A DNA stretch of 64,000 nt from assembly GCF_000389965.1 (NCBI RefSeq), contig NC_021191.1:5085501-5149500 (forward strand), read 5' to 3'. Origin of the DNA: Actinoplanes sp. N902-109. GTDB taxonomy: Bacteria; Actinomycetota; Actinomycetes; Mycobacteriales; Micromonosporaceae. The position numbers and the translations under genes are program-made. Positions 53,015 through 61,401 of the stretch are shown here, one piece after another. Below the pieces are notes generated by a model that ran no database searches, was not told where the DNA came from, and saw nothing but the letters and a program-made list of their open reading frames with translations. How positions within the stretch are numbered: position 1 is the stretch's first letter; every line of letters starts with the position of its first letter.

Positions 53015-54247
53015 CTAAGCAGCGCCCTGGGTGGCCGCCACGGCCATGGTGGACCATTTCATCGCGGCCATCACCGTGCCCGACAGGTCCTGGCCCGCGT
53101 ACGCGGCCGCGACCTCGGTCAGGTCGCCGCGCTCGTAGGCGTTGACCACCCGCAGCACCTGACCCAGCGACCCGGAGCCGCGCTCGAGCGCCGCCTCGAT
53201 CTCCGGGGTGAGCGGCAGCTGGTGGGCCATCGAGGCCGGGCTCATGCCGAGCATCTGGGCCACCGCGGTGATCAGGCCGGCCATGAACGCCGCGTCCGAG
53301 CTGGCGCCGAAGGTCGAGGCCACGTTCTCGCACAGCCGGGCCCGGGTCAGCGCGTCGGCCATCTGCGTCTCGGTGGCCTCGGCCACGTCGTCGACGACCA
53401 TCAGCATCGCCCACTGCCGGATGTGCGCGAGCCCGAGCATCACCACGGCCTGCCGTACGGACGACACCCGGCTCGTGGCCCCCGCCGCGGCCGAGTTGCT
53501 GGCCCGCAGCACCCGCATGGTCAGCGCCGGGTCACCGGCGATGATCTGCAGCACCTTCTCCAGGTCGGCGTCGCTGGCGCTGAGCGCCCCGAGCAGTTCC
53601 AGCCGGCGCAGCTTGGACGGGCTCAGGCTGGCCGCGGTCAGCACCTGCGGGCGGCTCAGCACGTACCCTTGGCGCAGCTCGAAACCGTACCGGTTGCTCA
53701 GCGCGAGATGCTCGCCGGTCTCCAGGCCCTCGGCCACGATCTGGATCTCCGGGTAGGCGCGGCACGCCTCGACGATCTCGTCGAGGTGGGTCAGGTCACC
53801 GTGCAGCAGATCCAGTTTCACGTACGAGGCCAGCGGCAGCAGCTTCTCGTGGCCGGAGCCCCAGACGAAGTCGTCGAGTGCGATGCGGTATCCCTGCGCG
53901 ACCAGCCGGGTGACGCCGGCCACCACCTCGTCGTCGACCTCGACGGTCTCCAGCACCTCGAGCACCACGTGTTCCGGGCCGAACGGCAGGATCAGCTCAC
54001 CGGTGAGGAACTCGCGGGTCATGTTGATGAAGCAGGTGCGGTCGCCGACCACCTCGTCGATGCCGAACTCGGTGAACGCGTTCACGATGACCTGGCTCGT
54101 CGCGTACGTGTCGCGGCGACCGGCCTCGATCGCTTCCATGCTGCCGCGGAACAGCAGCTCGTACGCGACGACATCGCCGCGTTCGTCGAAGATCGGCTGC
54201 CGGCCGACATGCACGAGCTGAGTGCCCGGCAACGGGAACGGCACCAT
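53015..54247 (-). CDS. EAL-HDOD signalling protein (YuxH-like)
   Basis: This 410-residue protein joins an N-terminal EAL-type domain (1-200) to a C-terminal HDOD domain (about 205-400). In the EAL part, the entrance motif reads YELLFRG instead of E-A-L. ALDDFVWGSG and VAEGLET are kept partly, so c-di-GMP hydrolysis is doubtful; YuxH-type members are often inactive. The HDOD part has QAVVMLGLAHIRQWAMLMVV. Such proteins act in signalling, possibly by binding c-di-GMP. The start is uncertain between ATG 54247 and ATG 54268; no ribosome-binding site is seen. Confidence 0.85.
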   Translation of the reverse strand: MVPFPLPGTQLVHVGRQPIFDERGDVVAYELLFRGSMEAIEAGRRDTYATSQVIVNAFTEFGIDEVVGDRTCFINMTREFLTGELILPFGPEHVVLEVLETVEVDDEVVAGVTRLVAQGYRIALDDFVWGSGHEKLLPLASYVKLDLLHGDLTHLDEIVEACRAYPEIQIVAEGLETGEHLALSNRYGFELRQGYVLSRPQVLTAASLSPSKLRRLELLGALSASDADLEKVLQIIAGDPALTMRVLRASNSAAAGATSRVSSVRQAVVMLGLAHIRQWAMLMVVDDVAEATETQMADALTRARLCENVASTFGASSDAAFMAGLITAVAQMLGMSPASMAHQLPLTPEIEAALERGSGSLGQVLRVVNAYERGDLTEVAAAYAGQDLSGTVMAAMKWSTMAVAATQGAA

Positions 54248-54317
54248 GGGGTTCACGGCAGGACCCATCGGCCGCGCCCGGTCCGGCTTGAAGGTTTTGC
54301 CGGCGGTGCAGAATTCG

Positions 54318-55157
54318 TTACCTTCGGTTGCCGATCTCGGCGAGCAGCGCCGGCGCCTTGGGTTCCCAGCCGAGGCTGCGCGCCTTGACCCCGGAGGCCT
54401 GCTGATCCAGCAGCAATGCGTCGGCGTAAGCCGTGCCGTAGCGCTCGTGGGTCGCGCCGACCGTCTGCTCCACGACGCCCCCGGGACCGGCAACCGCCTC
54501 GGCCAGCTCCCGTACGGTCGGATTGTCGCCGGACGCACCGATCAGGTAACCGAGCCCCTCACCCCGCTCGAGCACGATCCGGTAGAGCGCGGCCAGATCG
54601 TCGACGTGCACGGTCGTCCAGTGCTGCGAGCCGTCGCCGACCAGGGGCAGCTTGCCGTCGAGGGTGCGCTGCGCCAGCACGCCGGCCGGGATGCCGGTGC
54701 CGTGGCCGTACACCACCGCGGGCGCCAGCACCGTCACCACCAGCCCGGAGGTCAGCGCCGACTCGTCGACCGGCACCCGCCACTGGGTCAGCGCGGGCGG
54801 CTGGATCGGCGACTCCTCGGTGATCGCCGGACTGGCACCCCACAGCCAGATGCCGCTGGTGTGCACGTACGGCTTGCCGGCCCGCTGGGCCGCCTCGACC
54901 ACGCCGCGGTCCAGCTGCTGGGTGGAGGCGTTGCCGGTGGCGGCGAGGTGCGCGACGGCGTCGGCCTCGGTGAAGCGTGCCGCGGTCCAGCCCGGGTCGA
55001 ACAGGTCCCCGACCGCGGCCACCGCCCCGAGCCGGCTCACCTTCTCGGCCGCCACAGCGTTGCGCACCAGTGCGGTGACGGTGTGCCCATGCGCCACGAG
55101 CTCGGCCACGAGGGCCGATCCGATGTACCCCGACCCGCCGGTCACTGCGATCTTCAT
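54318..55157 (-). CDS. NAD(P)-dependent SDR (epimerase-like)
   Basis: This 279-residue extended SDR has the motif AVTGGSGYIGSALVAEL at its N-terminus, VAHLAATGN in strand 4, and VYGHGTGIPAGVLA after the catalytic region. The canonical Tyr-x-x-x-Lys is not present in clear form; HTSGIWLWG stands in its place. The end is LGWEPKAPALLAEI, as in sugar-nucleotide-epimerase relatives. Start ATG 55157 has TAGCGT 6 bases upstream, and an inverted repeat covers the -35 region. Its substrate is unknown. It is not linked to the CGNR regulator, which lies on the same strand 87 bases upstream with its own gene pair. Confidence 0.85.
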   Translation of the reverse strand: MKIAVTGGSGYIGSALVAELVAHGHTVTALVRNAVAAEKVSRLGAVAAVGDLFDPGWTAARFTEADAVAHLAATGNASTQQLDRGVVEAAQRAGKPYVHTSGIWLWGASPAITEESPIQPPALTQWRVPVDESALTSGLVVTVLAPAVVYGHGTGIPAGVLAQRTLDGKLPLVGDGSQHWTTVHVDDLAALYRIVLERGEGLGYLIGASGDNPTVRELAEAVAGPGGVVEQTVGATHERYGTAYADALLLDQQASGVKARSLGWEPKAPALLAEIGNRR

Positions 55158-55163
55158 GCCCTG

Positions 55164-55207
55164 ACGCTAACCCGTGGGTCACGCTCCCATACCGTGACGT
55201 TACCCAC
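55164..55207 (-). promoter_or_regulatory. SDR promoter with nested inverted-repeat operator
   Basis: On the minus strand TAGCGT (55164-55169) lies 6 bases before ATG 55157. Upstream, GTGGGT (55174-55179) pairs with ACCCAC (55202-55207), and GTCACG (55178-55183) pairs with CGTGAC (55193-55198). The nested dyad spans the -35 position, as MerR- or TetR-type operators do. No cognate regulator is adjacent. Confidence 0.5.
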
Positions 55208-55244
55208 CCGCGGGACCGCCGGCCCCCGCATGACGCCGGCCTGC

Positions 55245-55793
55245 TCAGGACGCCTGGCGCTCGCGGAAGGCGATCATGTTCATCCGGTTGCCGCAGCGGA
55301 CGCTGCAGAACCGCTTGGAACCGTTGCGGGAGAAGTCGACGAGCAGGCCGGTGCAGTCCGGGGCTTCGCAGACGCGCAGGCGATCCATCTCGTCCATCCG
55401 GATCACGTCGATCAGCGCCATCGCGGCCTCCACCCGGCAGCGTTCGGCCAGCGGGGCGTCCGGCGAGGTGGCGTGCAGGTGCCAGTCCCACTCGTCGTGG
55501 CGGGTCAGATAGGGCAGGGCCTTGGCCTCGCGCAGCATCCGGTTGACCGCCTCCACCGCCTGATCGCGGTCGAGGCTCCACAGCTGGTGCAGCTGAGCGC
55601 GCAGCTGCCGCATGTCGCGCACCTCGGCGTCGTCGTGGTCGATGCGGCCGGAGAACGTGCACTGTTCGAGCAGCGTGCGCAGTTCCGCGATCGTCGTGAG
55701 CTCGTCGGCGCCGCTGCGCGATGCGCCCGCGTCGGTGTTGGCCAGCAGGACGGCGAAGGTCAGCGCCGCTTCGGTGTCAGGGGCAAAATGCAA
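55245..55793 (-). CDS. CGNR zinc-finger regulator (ABATE domain)
   Basis: This 182-residue protein has an N-terminal ABATE domain (stress-induced regulator type) and a C-terminal treble-clef zinc finger. The finger cysteines are in VCEAPDCTG and FCSVRCGNRMNM, whose C-G-N-R gives the family name. CGNR proteins are transcription factors that often sit divergent from a transporter, as here with the EamA gene. The start is TTG 55793, supported by GAGG 7 bases upstream. The inducer is unknown. Confidence 0.92.
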   Translation of the reverse strand: MHFAPDTEAALTFAVLLANTDAGASRSGADELTTIAELRTLLEQCTFSGRIDHDDAEVRDMRQLRAQLHQLWSLDRDQAVEAVNRMLREAKALPYLTRHDEWDWHLHATSPDAPLAERCRVEAAMALIDVIRMDEMDRLRVCEAPDCTGLLVDFSRNGSKRFCSVRCGNRMNMIAFRERQAS

Positions 55794-55866
55794 TTTGAGT
55801 CCTCACGCATGTCGCCGTACCGTCAGGGGTGTCAGCCATTTTACTCATGACGTCCGAGGAGCCCCG

Positions 55867-56820
55867 ATGAAGCCGTCGCCCACCTCCACCGGGCTCGCCA
55901 CCGCGGTGCTGTCCGCCGCCGCCTTCGGCACCTCCGGCGCGTTCATGAAACCGCTGCTGGCCGCGGGCTGGACCCCGGCCGCCGCCGTCGCCGCCCGGGC
56001 CCTCACCGCCGGACTGGTGCTGCTGCCCTTCATGCTGCTCAGCCTGCGCGGTCAGGGGGCAGCGCTGTGGCGCGGCCGGTGGCGGGTGCTGGGCATGGGC
56101 GCGGTCGGGGTGGCCTTCACCCAGCTCGCCTACTACGCCGCCATCACCCGCGTCCCGGTGTCCACCGCCCTGCTGGTGGAGTACCTGGCGCCGCTGCTGC
56201 TGGTCGGCTGGACCTGGGTGGCCACCCGGCGCCGCCCCGGCCGGCTGGTGCTGACCGGTTCGGCGCTGGCGATCGGGGGCCTGCTGCTGGTCATCGGTCC
56301 CGGCGCGGTCCAGGCGGTCGACCCGCTCGGCCTGCTCCTCGCCTTCGCCGCCGCGGTCGGCTGCGCCGCCTACTTCGTCCTCGCCGCCCGCCCCGCCGAC
56401 GGCCTGCCGCCGGTCGCGCTGGCCGGCTCGGGCCTGCTCATCGGCGGCCTGGGCCTGCTGGTCACCGGCGCCACCGGGCTGCTCCCGCTGGCCACGACCA
56501 CCGGCCCGGTGACCCTGTTCGACACCTCCGTGCCGTGGTGGCTCCCGCTGCTGATCGTCGCGGTGATCGGCACCGCGGTGGCCTATGCGACCGGCATCGC
56601 CGCCTCGGCCCGGCTGGGCTCGCGCCTGGCCTCGTTCGTGGGCCTGCTGGAGGTGGTGTTCGCCGCCCTGTTCGCCTGGCTCCTGCTCGGCGAGCACCTC
56701 ACCACCCGCCAGCTTCTCGGCGGCACCCTCATCCTGGCCGGGATCACCGCCGTCCGCGCCGAACGCCCAGCCGCGCCCGCGCCGGCTCCTACCACCAGGG
56801 AACCGGTCGTCGCGAACTGA
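55867..56820 (+). CDS. EamA-family (DMT) transporter
   Basis: This 317-residue membrane protein has ten predicted helices arranged as two EamA repeats, typical of drug/metabolite transporters that export amino acids, drugs or metabolites. The repeat signature is FGTSGAFMKPLLAAGWTPA near the N-terminus and LLEVVFAALFAWLLLGE in the second half. The C-terminus is a Pro/Ala-rich cytosolic tail. GAGGAG lies 5 bases before the ATG. It is divergent from the CGNR regulator, 73 bp away, which probably controls it. Confidence 0.92.
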   Translation: MKPSPTSTGLATAVLSAAAFGTSGAFMKPLLAAGWTPAAAVAARALTAGLVLLPFMLLSLRGQGAALWRGRWRVLGMGAVGVAFTQLAYYAAITRVPVSTALLVEYLAPLLLVGWTWVATRRRPGRLVLTGSALAIGGLLLVIGPGAVQAVDPLGLLLAFAAAVGCAAYFVLAARPADGLPPVALAGSGLLIGGLGLLVTGATGLLPLATTTGPVTLFDTSVPWWLPLLIVAVIGTAVAYATGIAASARLGSRLASFVGLLEVVFAALFAWLLLGEHLTTRQLLGGTLILAGITAVRAERPAAPAPAPTTREPVVAN

Positions 56821-56863
56821 CAAGCGGCCGGCTCATGAGGGCGCTGTGCGCCGTGGCCGGCTC

Positions 56864-56869
56864 TAGGAT
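56864..56869 (+). promoter_or_regulatory. -10 box for leaderless PPOX gene
   Basis: TAGGAT ends 7 bases before ATG 56877, and no ribosome-binding site lies between. Confidence 0.55.
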
Positions 56870-56876
56870 GTCGGGC

Positions 56877-57266
56877 ATGAGCGTGGCCGCGGAGATCGCC
56901 CGGAGCAAGCAGGTCAGCCTGACCACCTATCGCAAGGACGGCACGCCGGTAGCCACCCCGGTCTGGCAGGTCACCGATGGCGACGAGGTGATCGTCGTGT
57001 CCGAGGCCGACGCCTGGAAGGTCAAGCGGATCCGCAACAACAGCAGCGTGACGCTGACCCCGTGCGACTTCCGCGGGCGCATCCCGGCGGGTGCGGTGAC
57101 CGTCGCGGCCACCGCACGGCTGCTCGACGACGCCGGCACCGCGCACGCCCGTGACCTGCTGGCCCGCAAGTACGTCATGTCGCGGGTGGGCAACTGGTTC
57201 GCCCGGGTGTTCCGGGTACGCCGCAATCCGATGATCGGCATCGCGATCCGCCCGCAGGAGGGCTGA
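56877..57266 (+). CDS. PPOX-class flavoprotein (F420- or FMN-binding)
   Basis: This 129-residue split-barrel protein has the pattern of Rv1155/PPOX-class enzymes. KQVSLTTYRKDGTPVATPVW is the first strand pair, VVSEADAWKVKRIRNN carries the conserved Lys-Arg phosphate-binding segment, and VTLTPCDFRGR follows. TIGR03666-like actinobacterial members mostly bind F420. It might reduce a substrate with F420H2. It is followed by a Ser/Gly-periodic small protein 2 bases later (own ribosome site), so the two are cotranscribed. Confidence 0.87.
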   Translation: MSVAAEIARSKQVSLTTYRKDGTPVATPVWQVTDGDEVIVVSEADAWKVKRIRNNSSVTLTPCDFRGRIPAGAVTVAATARLLDDAGTAHARDLLARKYVMSRVGNWFARVFRVRRNPMIGIAIRPQEG

Positions 57267-57268
57267 CC

Positions 57269-57550
57269 ATGCACACGTCCAAGTGGTCCATCCGCTCGGA
57301 GAATTCCGTGCTGAGCATCGCCTCGAAGAACTCCGTCCTCTCCATCGGGTCGGTGGGGTCGGCGCTGTCGATCGGCTCGGTCGGCTCCTTCGGCTCGGTG
57401 CTGTCGGTGGGCTCCTGGCTGGGTGCAGGTTCCGTACTCTCCGCCGTCTCGGTGTGGTCGATCATGTCGTGGCGCTCGCGCGGGGGTGTCATGGCGGCTC
57501 CCCGGCACGACCACGGGCGAGGGCACGACCACGGGCGTCATCACCACTGA
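57269..57550 (+). CDS. Ser/Gly-periodic small protein with His-rich tail
   Basis: This 93-residue protein has no globular family I know. Residues about 10-60 repeat a period-6 pattern around S-V-L-S-I-G-S (SENSVLSIASKNSVLSIGSV, SALSIGSVGSFGSVLSVGS), with Leu, Val and Ile at regular spacing between Ser and Gly. The spacing would suit a narrow parallel beta-solenoid, or an amyloid-like stack. The C-terminus, RHDHGRGHDHGRHHH, could bind metal. GGAGG lies 7 bases before the ATG, which follows the PPOX stop by 2 bases, so the two genes are coupled. Function unknown; similar short proteins occur beside PPOX genes in other actinomycetes, by recall. Confidence 0.75.
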   Translation: MHTSKWSIRSENSVLSIASKNSVLSIGSVGSALSIGSVGSFGSVLSVGSWLGAGSVLSAVSVWSIMSWRSRGGVMAAPRHDHGRGHDHGRHHH

Positions 57551-57601
57551 GGCCCCGGACTTCACAGCGGTCTGACACGCCGGCGACCATCATGTCGCCT
57601 C

Positions 57602-58414
57602 ATGTCGATCTTGCGATGCCTGCTCGTCGCGGCGGTGCTCGTGGCGCCCGCGGGTTGTGCGGCCACCCCGGCGTCCCCGCATGCCGCGCCTTCCGCCGTA
57701 CGGACGAGGACGCCTGCTGGTCCCGCCGCGTCACCGCCCGCGGCCCGGCCGCGGGCCCACGGCAAGGGCTGGACCCAGGACGACATCCCGCAGTTCGGCC
57801 CGGCGCCGGCCCCGGAACGGGTCGTCCCGGCCGCCGCCCACGGCAAGGTCGCCTACACCCTGCGCGTCCCCACCCAGCAGAAGGTCGCCTTCCTCACCAT
57901 CGACGACGGCTACCTCAAGCACCCCGAGGCCCCGGCCCTGCTGGCCGCCGCGCACGTCCCGGTGACGCTGTTCCTGACCACCGATGCCATCCGCGACGAC
58001 CCGGACTACTTCCGCCCGCTGATCGACGCCGGCGCCGTCGTCGAGGCCCACACGATCAGCCACCCGCAGCTGCGCGGGCTGCCCTACACAGCGCAGAAAC
58101 ATCAGATCTGCGGCTCCGCCGACCAGCTGGCCACCTGGTACACCCGGCGCCCGGTGCTCTTCCGGCCACCCTACGGCGCCAAGGACGACACCACGCTGCG
58201 CGCCGCCAACGACTGCGGCATGAAGGCTGCCTTCATGTGGAAGGAGACAGTGGACAAGGGCAAGGTCCGCTATCAGGGCGAGCACCGGGTCCAGCCGGGC
58301 GACATCATCCTCATGCATTTCCGCCCGGCCTTCGTCAAGGATTTCCTGGCCGCCCTGCGCGCCATCAAACGCGCCGGCCTCACCCCGGCCCTGCTCGAGG
58401 ACTACGTCCGCTGA
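57602..58414 (+). CDS. Polysaccharide deacetylase lipoprotein (NodB-like)
   Basis: This 270-residue protein has a lipoprotein signal (LLVAAVLVAPAGC, lipobox at about 13-19), then about 50 residues of Pro/Ala-rich linker, then a NodB domain. Catalytic motifs are FLTIDDGYL (metal Asp pair), EAHTISHPQL (metal His pair) and LFRPPYGAKDD. LMHFRPAF is near the end. It would remove acetyl groups from cell-wall glycans outside the membrane, e.g. peptidoglycan or chitin-like polymers. The first part lies downstream of the PPOX pair but has a separate start; no clear ribosome site is seen. Confidence 0.92.
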   Translation: MSILRCLLVAAVLVAPAGCAATPASPHAAPSAVRTRTPAGPAASPPAARPRAHGKGWTQDDIPQFGPAPAPERVVPAAAHGKVAYTLRVPTQQKVAFLTIDDGYLKHPEAPALLAAAHVPVTLFLTTDAIRDDPDYFRPLIDAGAVVEAHTISHPQLRGLPYTAQKHQICGSADQLATWYTRRPVLFRPPYGAKDDTTLRAANDCGMKAAFMWKETVDKGKVRYQGEHRVQPGDIILMHFRPAFVKDFLAALRAIKRAGLTPALLEDYVR

Positions 58415-58448
58415 AGGCAGGCGCCGGGGTGCGGCAGCGGTGCGGCAC

Positions 58449-61304
58449 TCAGCTGCTGAACACCTGGAACTCGGCGGCCACCGCGTTGGCGGCCACCGCG
58501 GAACCGGTTGCGCAGTCGGAGACGCTGCGCGGGTCGTTCTCCTGCTCGCCGGCATAGAGCGGGTTGCCGACGCACTGGTTGGTCAGGACCCGGAGCTTGA
58601 CGTGGGTGGCCGGACCGGGCCGGATCGCGAAGGACTTGAGGATCAGGTTGGGCACCTTCGGCCGGAACGAGCCGGTGTCGAAGGCATTGGCCGGGCTGGT
58701 GTAGGCCACCTTGTAGCCCGCGTCGCTCGCGCAGTCGGCACCCGCGGCGGCGTTGCAGGTGAGCACCTCGAACTGGCGCACCGTGCTGTACATGGTCGCG
58801 GTGCTGGCACCGGCCCCGGGGAACGCGCTGAGCTGCACGCGCGACACCAGCTTGGCCGCCGTGCCGGGCAGGTCGACGGTGACCTGGCGGCCACGGGCGC
58901 CGCCGGTGGCGGTCCACGCGGTGCCCTCGGCATCGTCGATCAGCCGGGCCGGGGCGGTGCCGTCGCCGGTGATGGTGGCGCCCGCCGCGGCCGAGGCCAG
59001 GTTGGCCGGCATGACCACGCCGACCTGCGAGGTGACGCCCGGATAGATGCTCTGGGTGAACCGCTTGTGGCCGAAGCCGGCGCCGATGGCCAGGAACTTG
59101 TAGGTGCCCGGCGCGAGGGTCACGGTGTCCGGCAGGTCGGTGGCCGGGTCGGTGTCGGCGATCGGCACCGCGCCGTAGTCGTAGTCGCCGACGTACAACC
59201 GGACCGGCTTGCCCGCCGCGTCGCCGAGCGCCTTGAAGGTGATCGTGGCGTTCTCCCCGTACGGGGAGGCGAAGCTGGGCACCGGATCGGTGTCGGCCGG
59301 GGCGCTGGCCGCACCGGCGCCCATGCCGCGGGCGGCGAACGCGTTCCAGATCAGGTCCTGGTCGGCGCCGTCGAAGCGCAGCGCGTCGGCGGTCAGCAGG
59401 TTGTCGCGCATGTCGAGCATGCTGATCTGCCCGGTCGCGGCGAGCAGGTACGAGTCGAACACCAGCTGCATCCAGCGCCGGTTGCCCGGGCATTCGGTCA
59501 CCGGGGTGCTGCCGGCCGCACAGCTGTCCTGCTGGGCCCGGGTGCCGGCGCCGTATCGGCCGAGGAACGCACGGCGGACGTCGAAGTTGGTGGCGCTCCA
59601 GATCTCGCCGTCGGCGTGCACCGCGGCGCCACGGTCGTAGCCGTAGTCGCTGTAGTTGAGCGGGCTGGCGCTCATGTCGTAGTTGCGGATGCCGGTCGCG
59701 TTGTCGCCGGTGACGTAGGCCCCGGTCACGTACGGGGTGTTCCCCTTCGGGGTGTAGCCGTTCTCGAAGAGGTACTCCATCGCGGTGAGGTCGGACCAGC
59801 TCTCCCCCATTGCCCCGCCCTGGCTGGAGGCGATGTTGGCATCCGGCCCGGCGATCATGCGGTTGCTGATGGCATGGGTGTACTCGTGCCCGATCACCGT
59901 CATGTCGAAGTCACCGTCCACACAGGGCGGGTACGAGCTGGCTGCGAACGGCTGCCACATGTACATGTTGGTCACCGGCTGGGTGCCGTCCGGACCGGTC
60001 GACTGGTTGGCGTTGTTGCGCACGGTCGTGGTCGCCGCGCCCTGCTGCGCGTTGCCGCGTTCCGGGTCGCCTCCCTTGCCGTACGGCAGCGTGTTGGTGC
60101 GTTGCAGGTTCCACGTGGCCTCGGTGAAGCCCAGCTGGTACGACCAGTCGTGCATGCGGTTGTGCATGGCGAACAGGTTGGCGGTGGCCGCGTCCACGTC
60201 GGCCTGCTGCGGCGAGCTCAGCGTGGCGGGGTCGCACCTGCTGGTGTTCCACTGGTTGGTGAACGGGTAGACGTACTCCCGGTCGGGCCGGGTGGCGGCC
60301 GGGGTGGCCGGTGAGCCGTCGCCCCAGAGCCGCACCGACTCGGCGGAGTTGCCGGTGGTGGTGAAGGTGGGTGCGCCGGTGCTCGCGTCGACGTCCCAGG
60401 GGTTGCCGGTGGCCGGGTCGAGCACCTGCCGGTCGCAGCCGGTGGCCGCCACCGCGCACCAGGTCTGCCGGGTGTCGGTGCCCGCCGCCGCCGGGGTGGC
60501 CGGGAAGACCTTCCAGTGCGGGTCGTCCCCGGCGAAGTTGACCAGGTTCTCGCGCAGCAGCAGCTTGCCGTCGACGGCGTCGACGTAGCTGGTGTAGCCC
60601 AGCGGGTGCTCGCTGTCGCCGGACATCGTGACGACCTCGTACGCGGCCCGCGGCGCGGCGCCCGGCATCGGCACCGCCACCAGCCGCACCCGCTGCTGCA
60701 CCAGGTCGTCACGGTCGATCCTGGCAGCGCGCAGTGCACCGGTGAGCGCGGCCCCGGCGGTCAGCCTGGCTGCGGCGGGCGCGCTGGTGTCGGGGCTCAG
60801 CGAGGAGGTGACGTGCAGGACCTCGCCGCCCTTGACCGCGACGGCGACCAGGCCGTCGTGGGCCGCGGGCAGGGTGCCGTACTTCTGCCGCAGCAGCACC
60901 ACAGTGCCGGCGCCGACCTTGCCGGCGGCCACCAGGTCCATCCGGTCGACCGACGTGGTGGACTGCGAGAAGAGCGACAGGTTGTTCCTGAGGTAGCCGC
61001 GGGCCACCGACTCGGCGCTGCCCGTGAACCCGGCGGCGAGCTTGCCCCTGGTCGCCGCCGGGGTGACCGAGGCCGGGGTACCGAGGTTGTTCCAGCGGGC
61101 CACGAGGTTGCCGGTGCGCACCAGCGAACGCTGGGCGGTGGTCGGGGCGACGGCGGCGCCCCGGTTGTCGACGAAGTCGTACTCGCCGGGGAGCTGCTCC
61201 CCCGCGGCGGGCGGGGCCGCCTGCGCACCGTGCGGCGCGGCGACAGCGATCAGGGTGGTGGCAGTGAGGATTCCCGCGAGGGCGGACCGTCTGCGTAGAC
61301 GCAC
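58449..61304 (-). CDS. Secreted M36 (fungalysin-type) metalloprotease
   Basis: This 951-residue protein has a Sec signal (SALAGILTATTLIAVAAPHG), a FTP/PepSY-like propeptide to about 300, then the peptidase domain. The zinc site is VIGHEYTHAISNRM (HExxH) and the downstream Glu lies in GESWSDL, as in M36. A C-terminal domain of about 300 residues is of the discoidin-like F5/8 or Bac-type lectin kind (beta-sandwich with VTVDLPGTAAKLVSRVQLS). It should be an extracellular zinc endopeptidase activated by propeptide removal. GTG 61304 follows AGGAGG by 5 bases and matches the signal peptide start. Confidence 0.92.
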   Translation of the reverse strand: MRLRRRSALAGILTATTLIAVAAPHGAQAAPPAAGEQLPGEYDFVDNRGAAVAPTTAQRSLVRTGNLVARWNNLGTPASVTPAATRGKLAAGFTGSAESVARGYLRNNLSLFSQSTTSVDRMDLVAAGKVGAGTVVLLRQKYGTLPAAHDGLVAVAVKGGEVLHVTSSLSPDTSAPAAARLTAGAALTGALRAARIDRDDLVQQRVRLVAVPMPGAAPRAAYEVVTMSGDSEHPLGYTSYVDAVDGKLLLRENLVNFAGDDPHWKVFPATPAAAGTDTRQTWCAVAATGCDRQVLDPATGNPWDVDASTGAPTFTTTGNSAESVRLWGDGSPATPAATRPDREYVYPFTNQWNTSRCDPATLSSPQQADVDAATANLFAMHNRMHDWSYQLGFTEATWNLQRTNTLPYGKGGDPERGNAQQGAATTTVRNNANQSTGPDGTQPVTNMYMWQPFAASSYPPCVDGDFDMTVIGHEYTHAISNRMIAGPDANIASSQGGAMGESWSDLTAMEYLFENGYTPKGNTPYVTGAYVTGDNATGIRNYDMSASPLNYSDYGYDRGAAVHADGEIWSATNFDVRRAFLGRYGAGTRAQQDSCAAGSTPVTECPGNRRWMQLVFDSYLLAATGQISMLDMRDNLLTADALRFDGADQDLIWNAFAARGMGAGAASAPADTDPVPSFASPYGENATITFKALGDAAGKPVRLYVGDYDYGAVPIADTDPATDLPDTVTLAPGTYKFLAIGAGFGHKRFTQSIYPGVTSQVGVVMPANLASAAAGATITGDGTAPARLIDDAEGTAWTATGGARGRQVTVDLPGTAAKLVSRVQLSAFPGAGASTATMYSTVRQFEVLTCNAAAGADCASDAGYKVAYTSPANAFDTGSFRPKVPNLILKSFAIRPGPATHVKLRVLTNQCVGNPLYAGEQENDPRSVSDCATGSAVAANAVAAEFQVFSS

Positions 61305-61366
61305 GCAAGCCTCCTGGAGTGATGGTGGACCGACCCTACGACAAGATCGACACATGTTGATTCGTC

Positions 61367-61395
61367 TTTACGGACCGAAACAAGAGCGTTACGTT
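61367..61395 (+). promoter_or_regulatory. glcD promoter
   Basis: TTTACG (61367-61372) and TACGTT (61390-61395) are spaced 17 bp and the -10 box ends 6 bases before ATG 61402. This supports a leaderless glcD start. The surroundings are AT-richer than the rest of the window. Confidence 0.6.
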
Positions 61396-61401
61396 GAGGC
61401 G

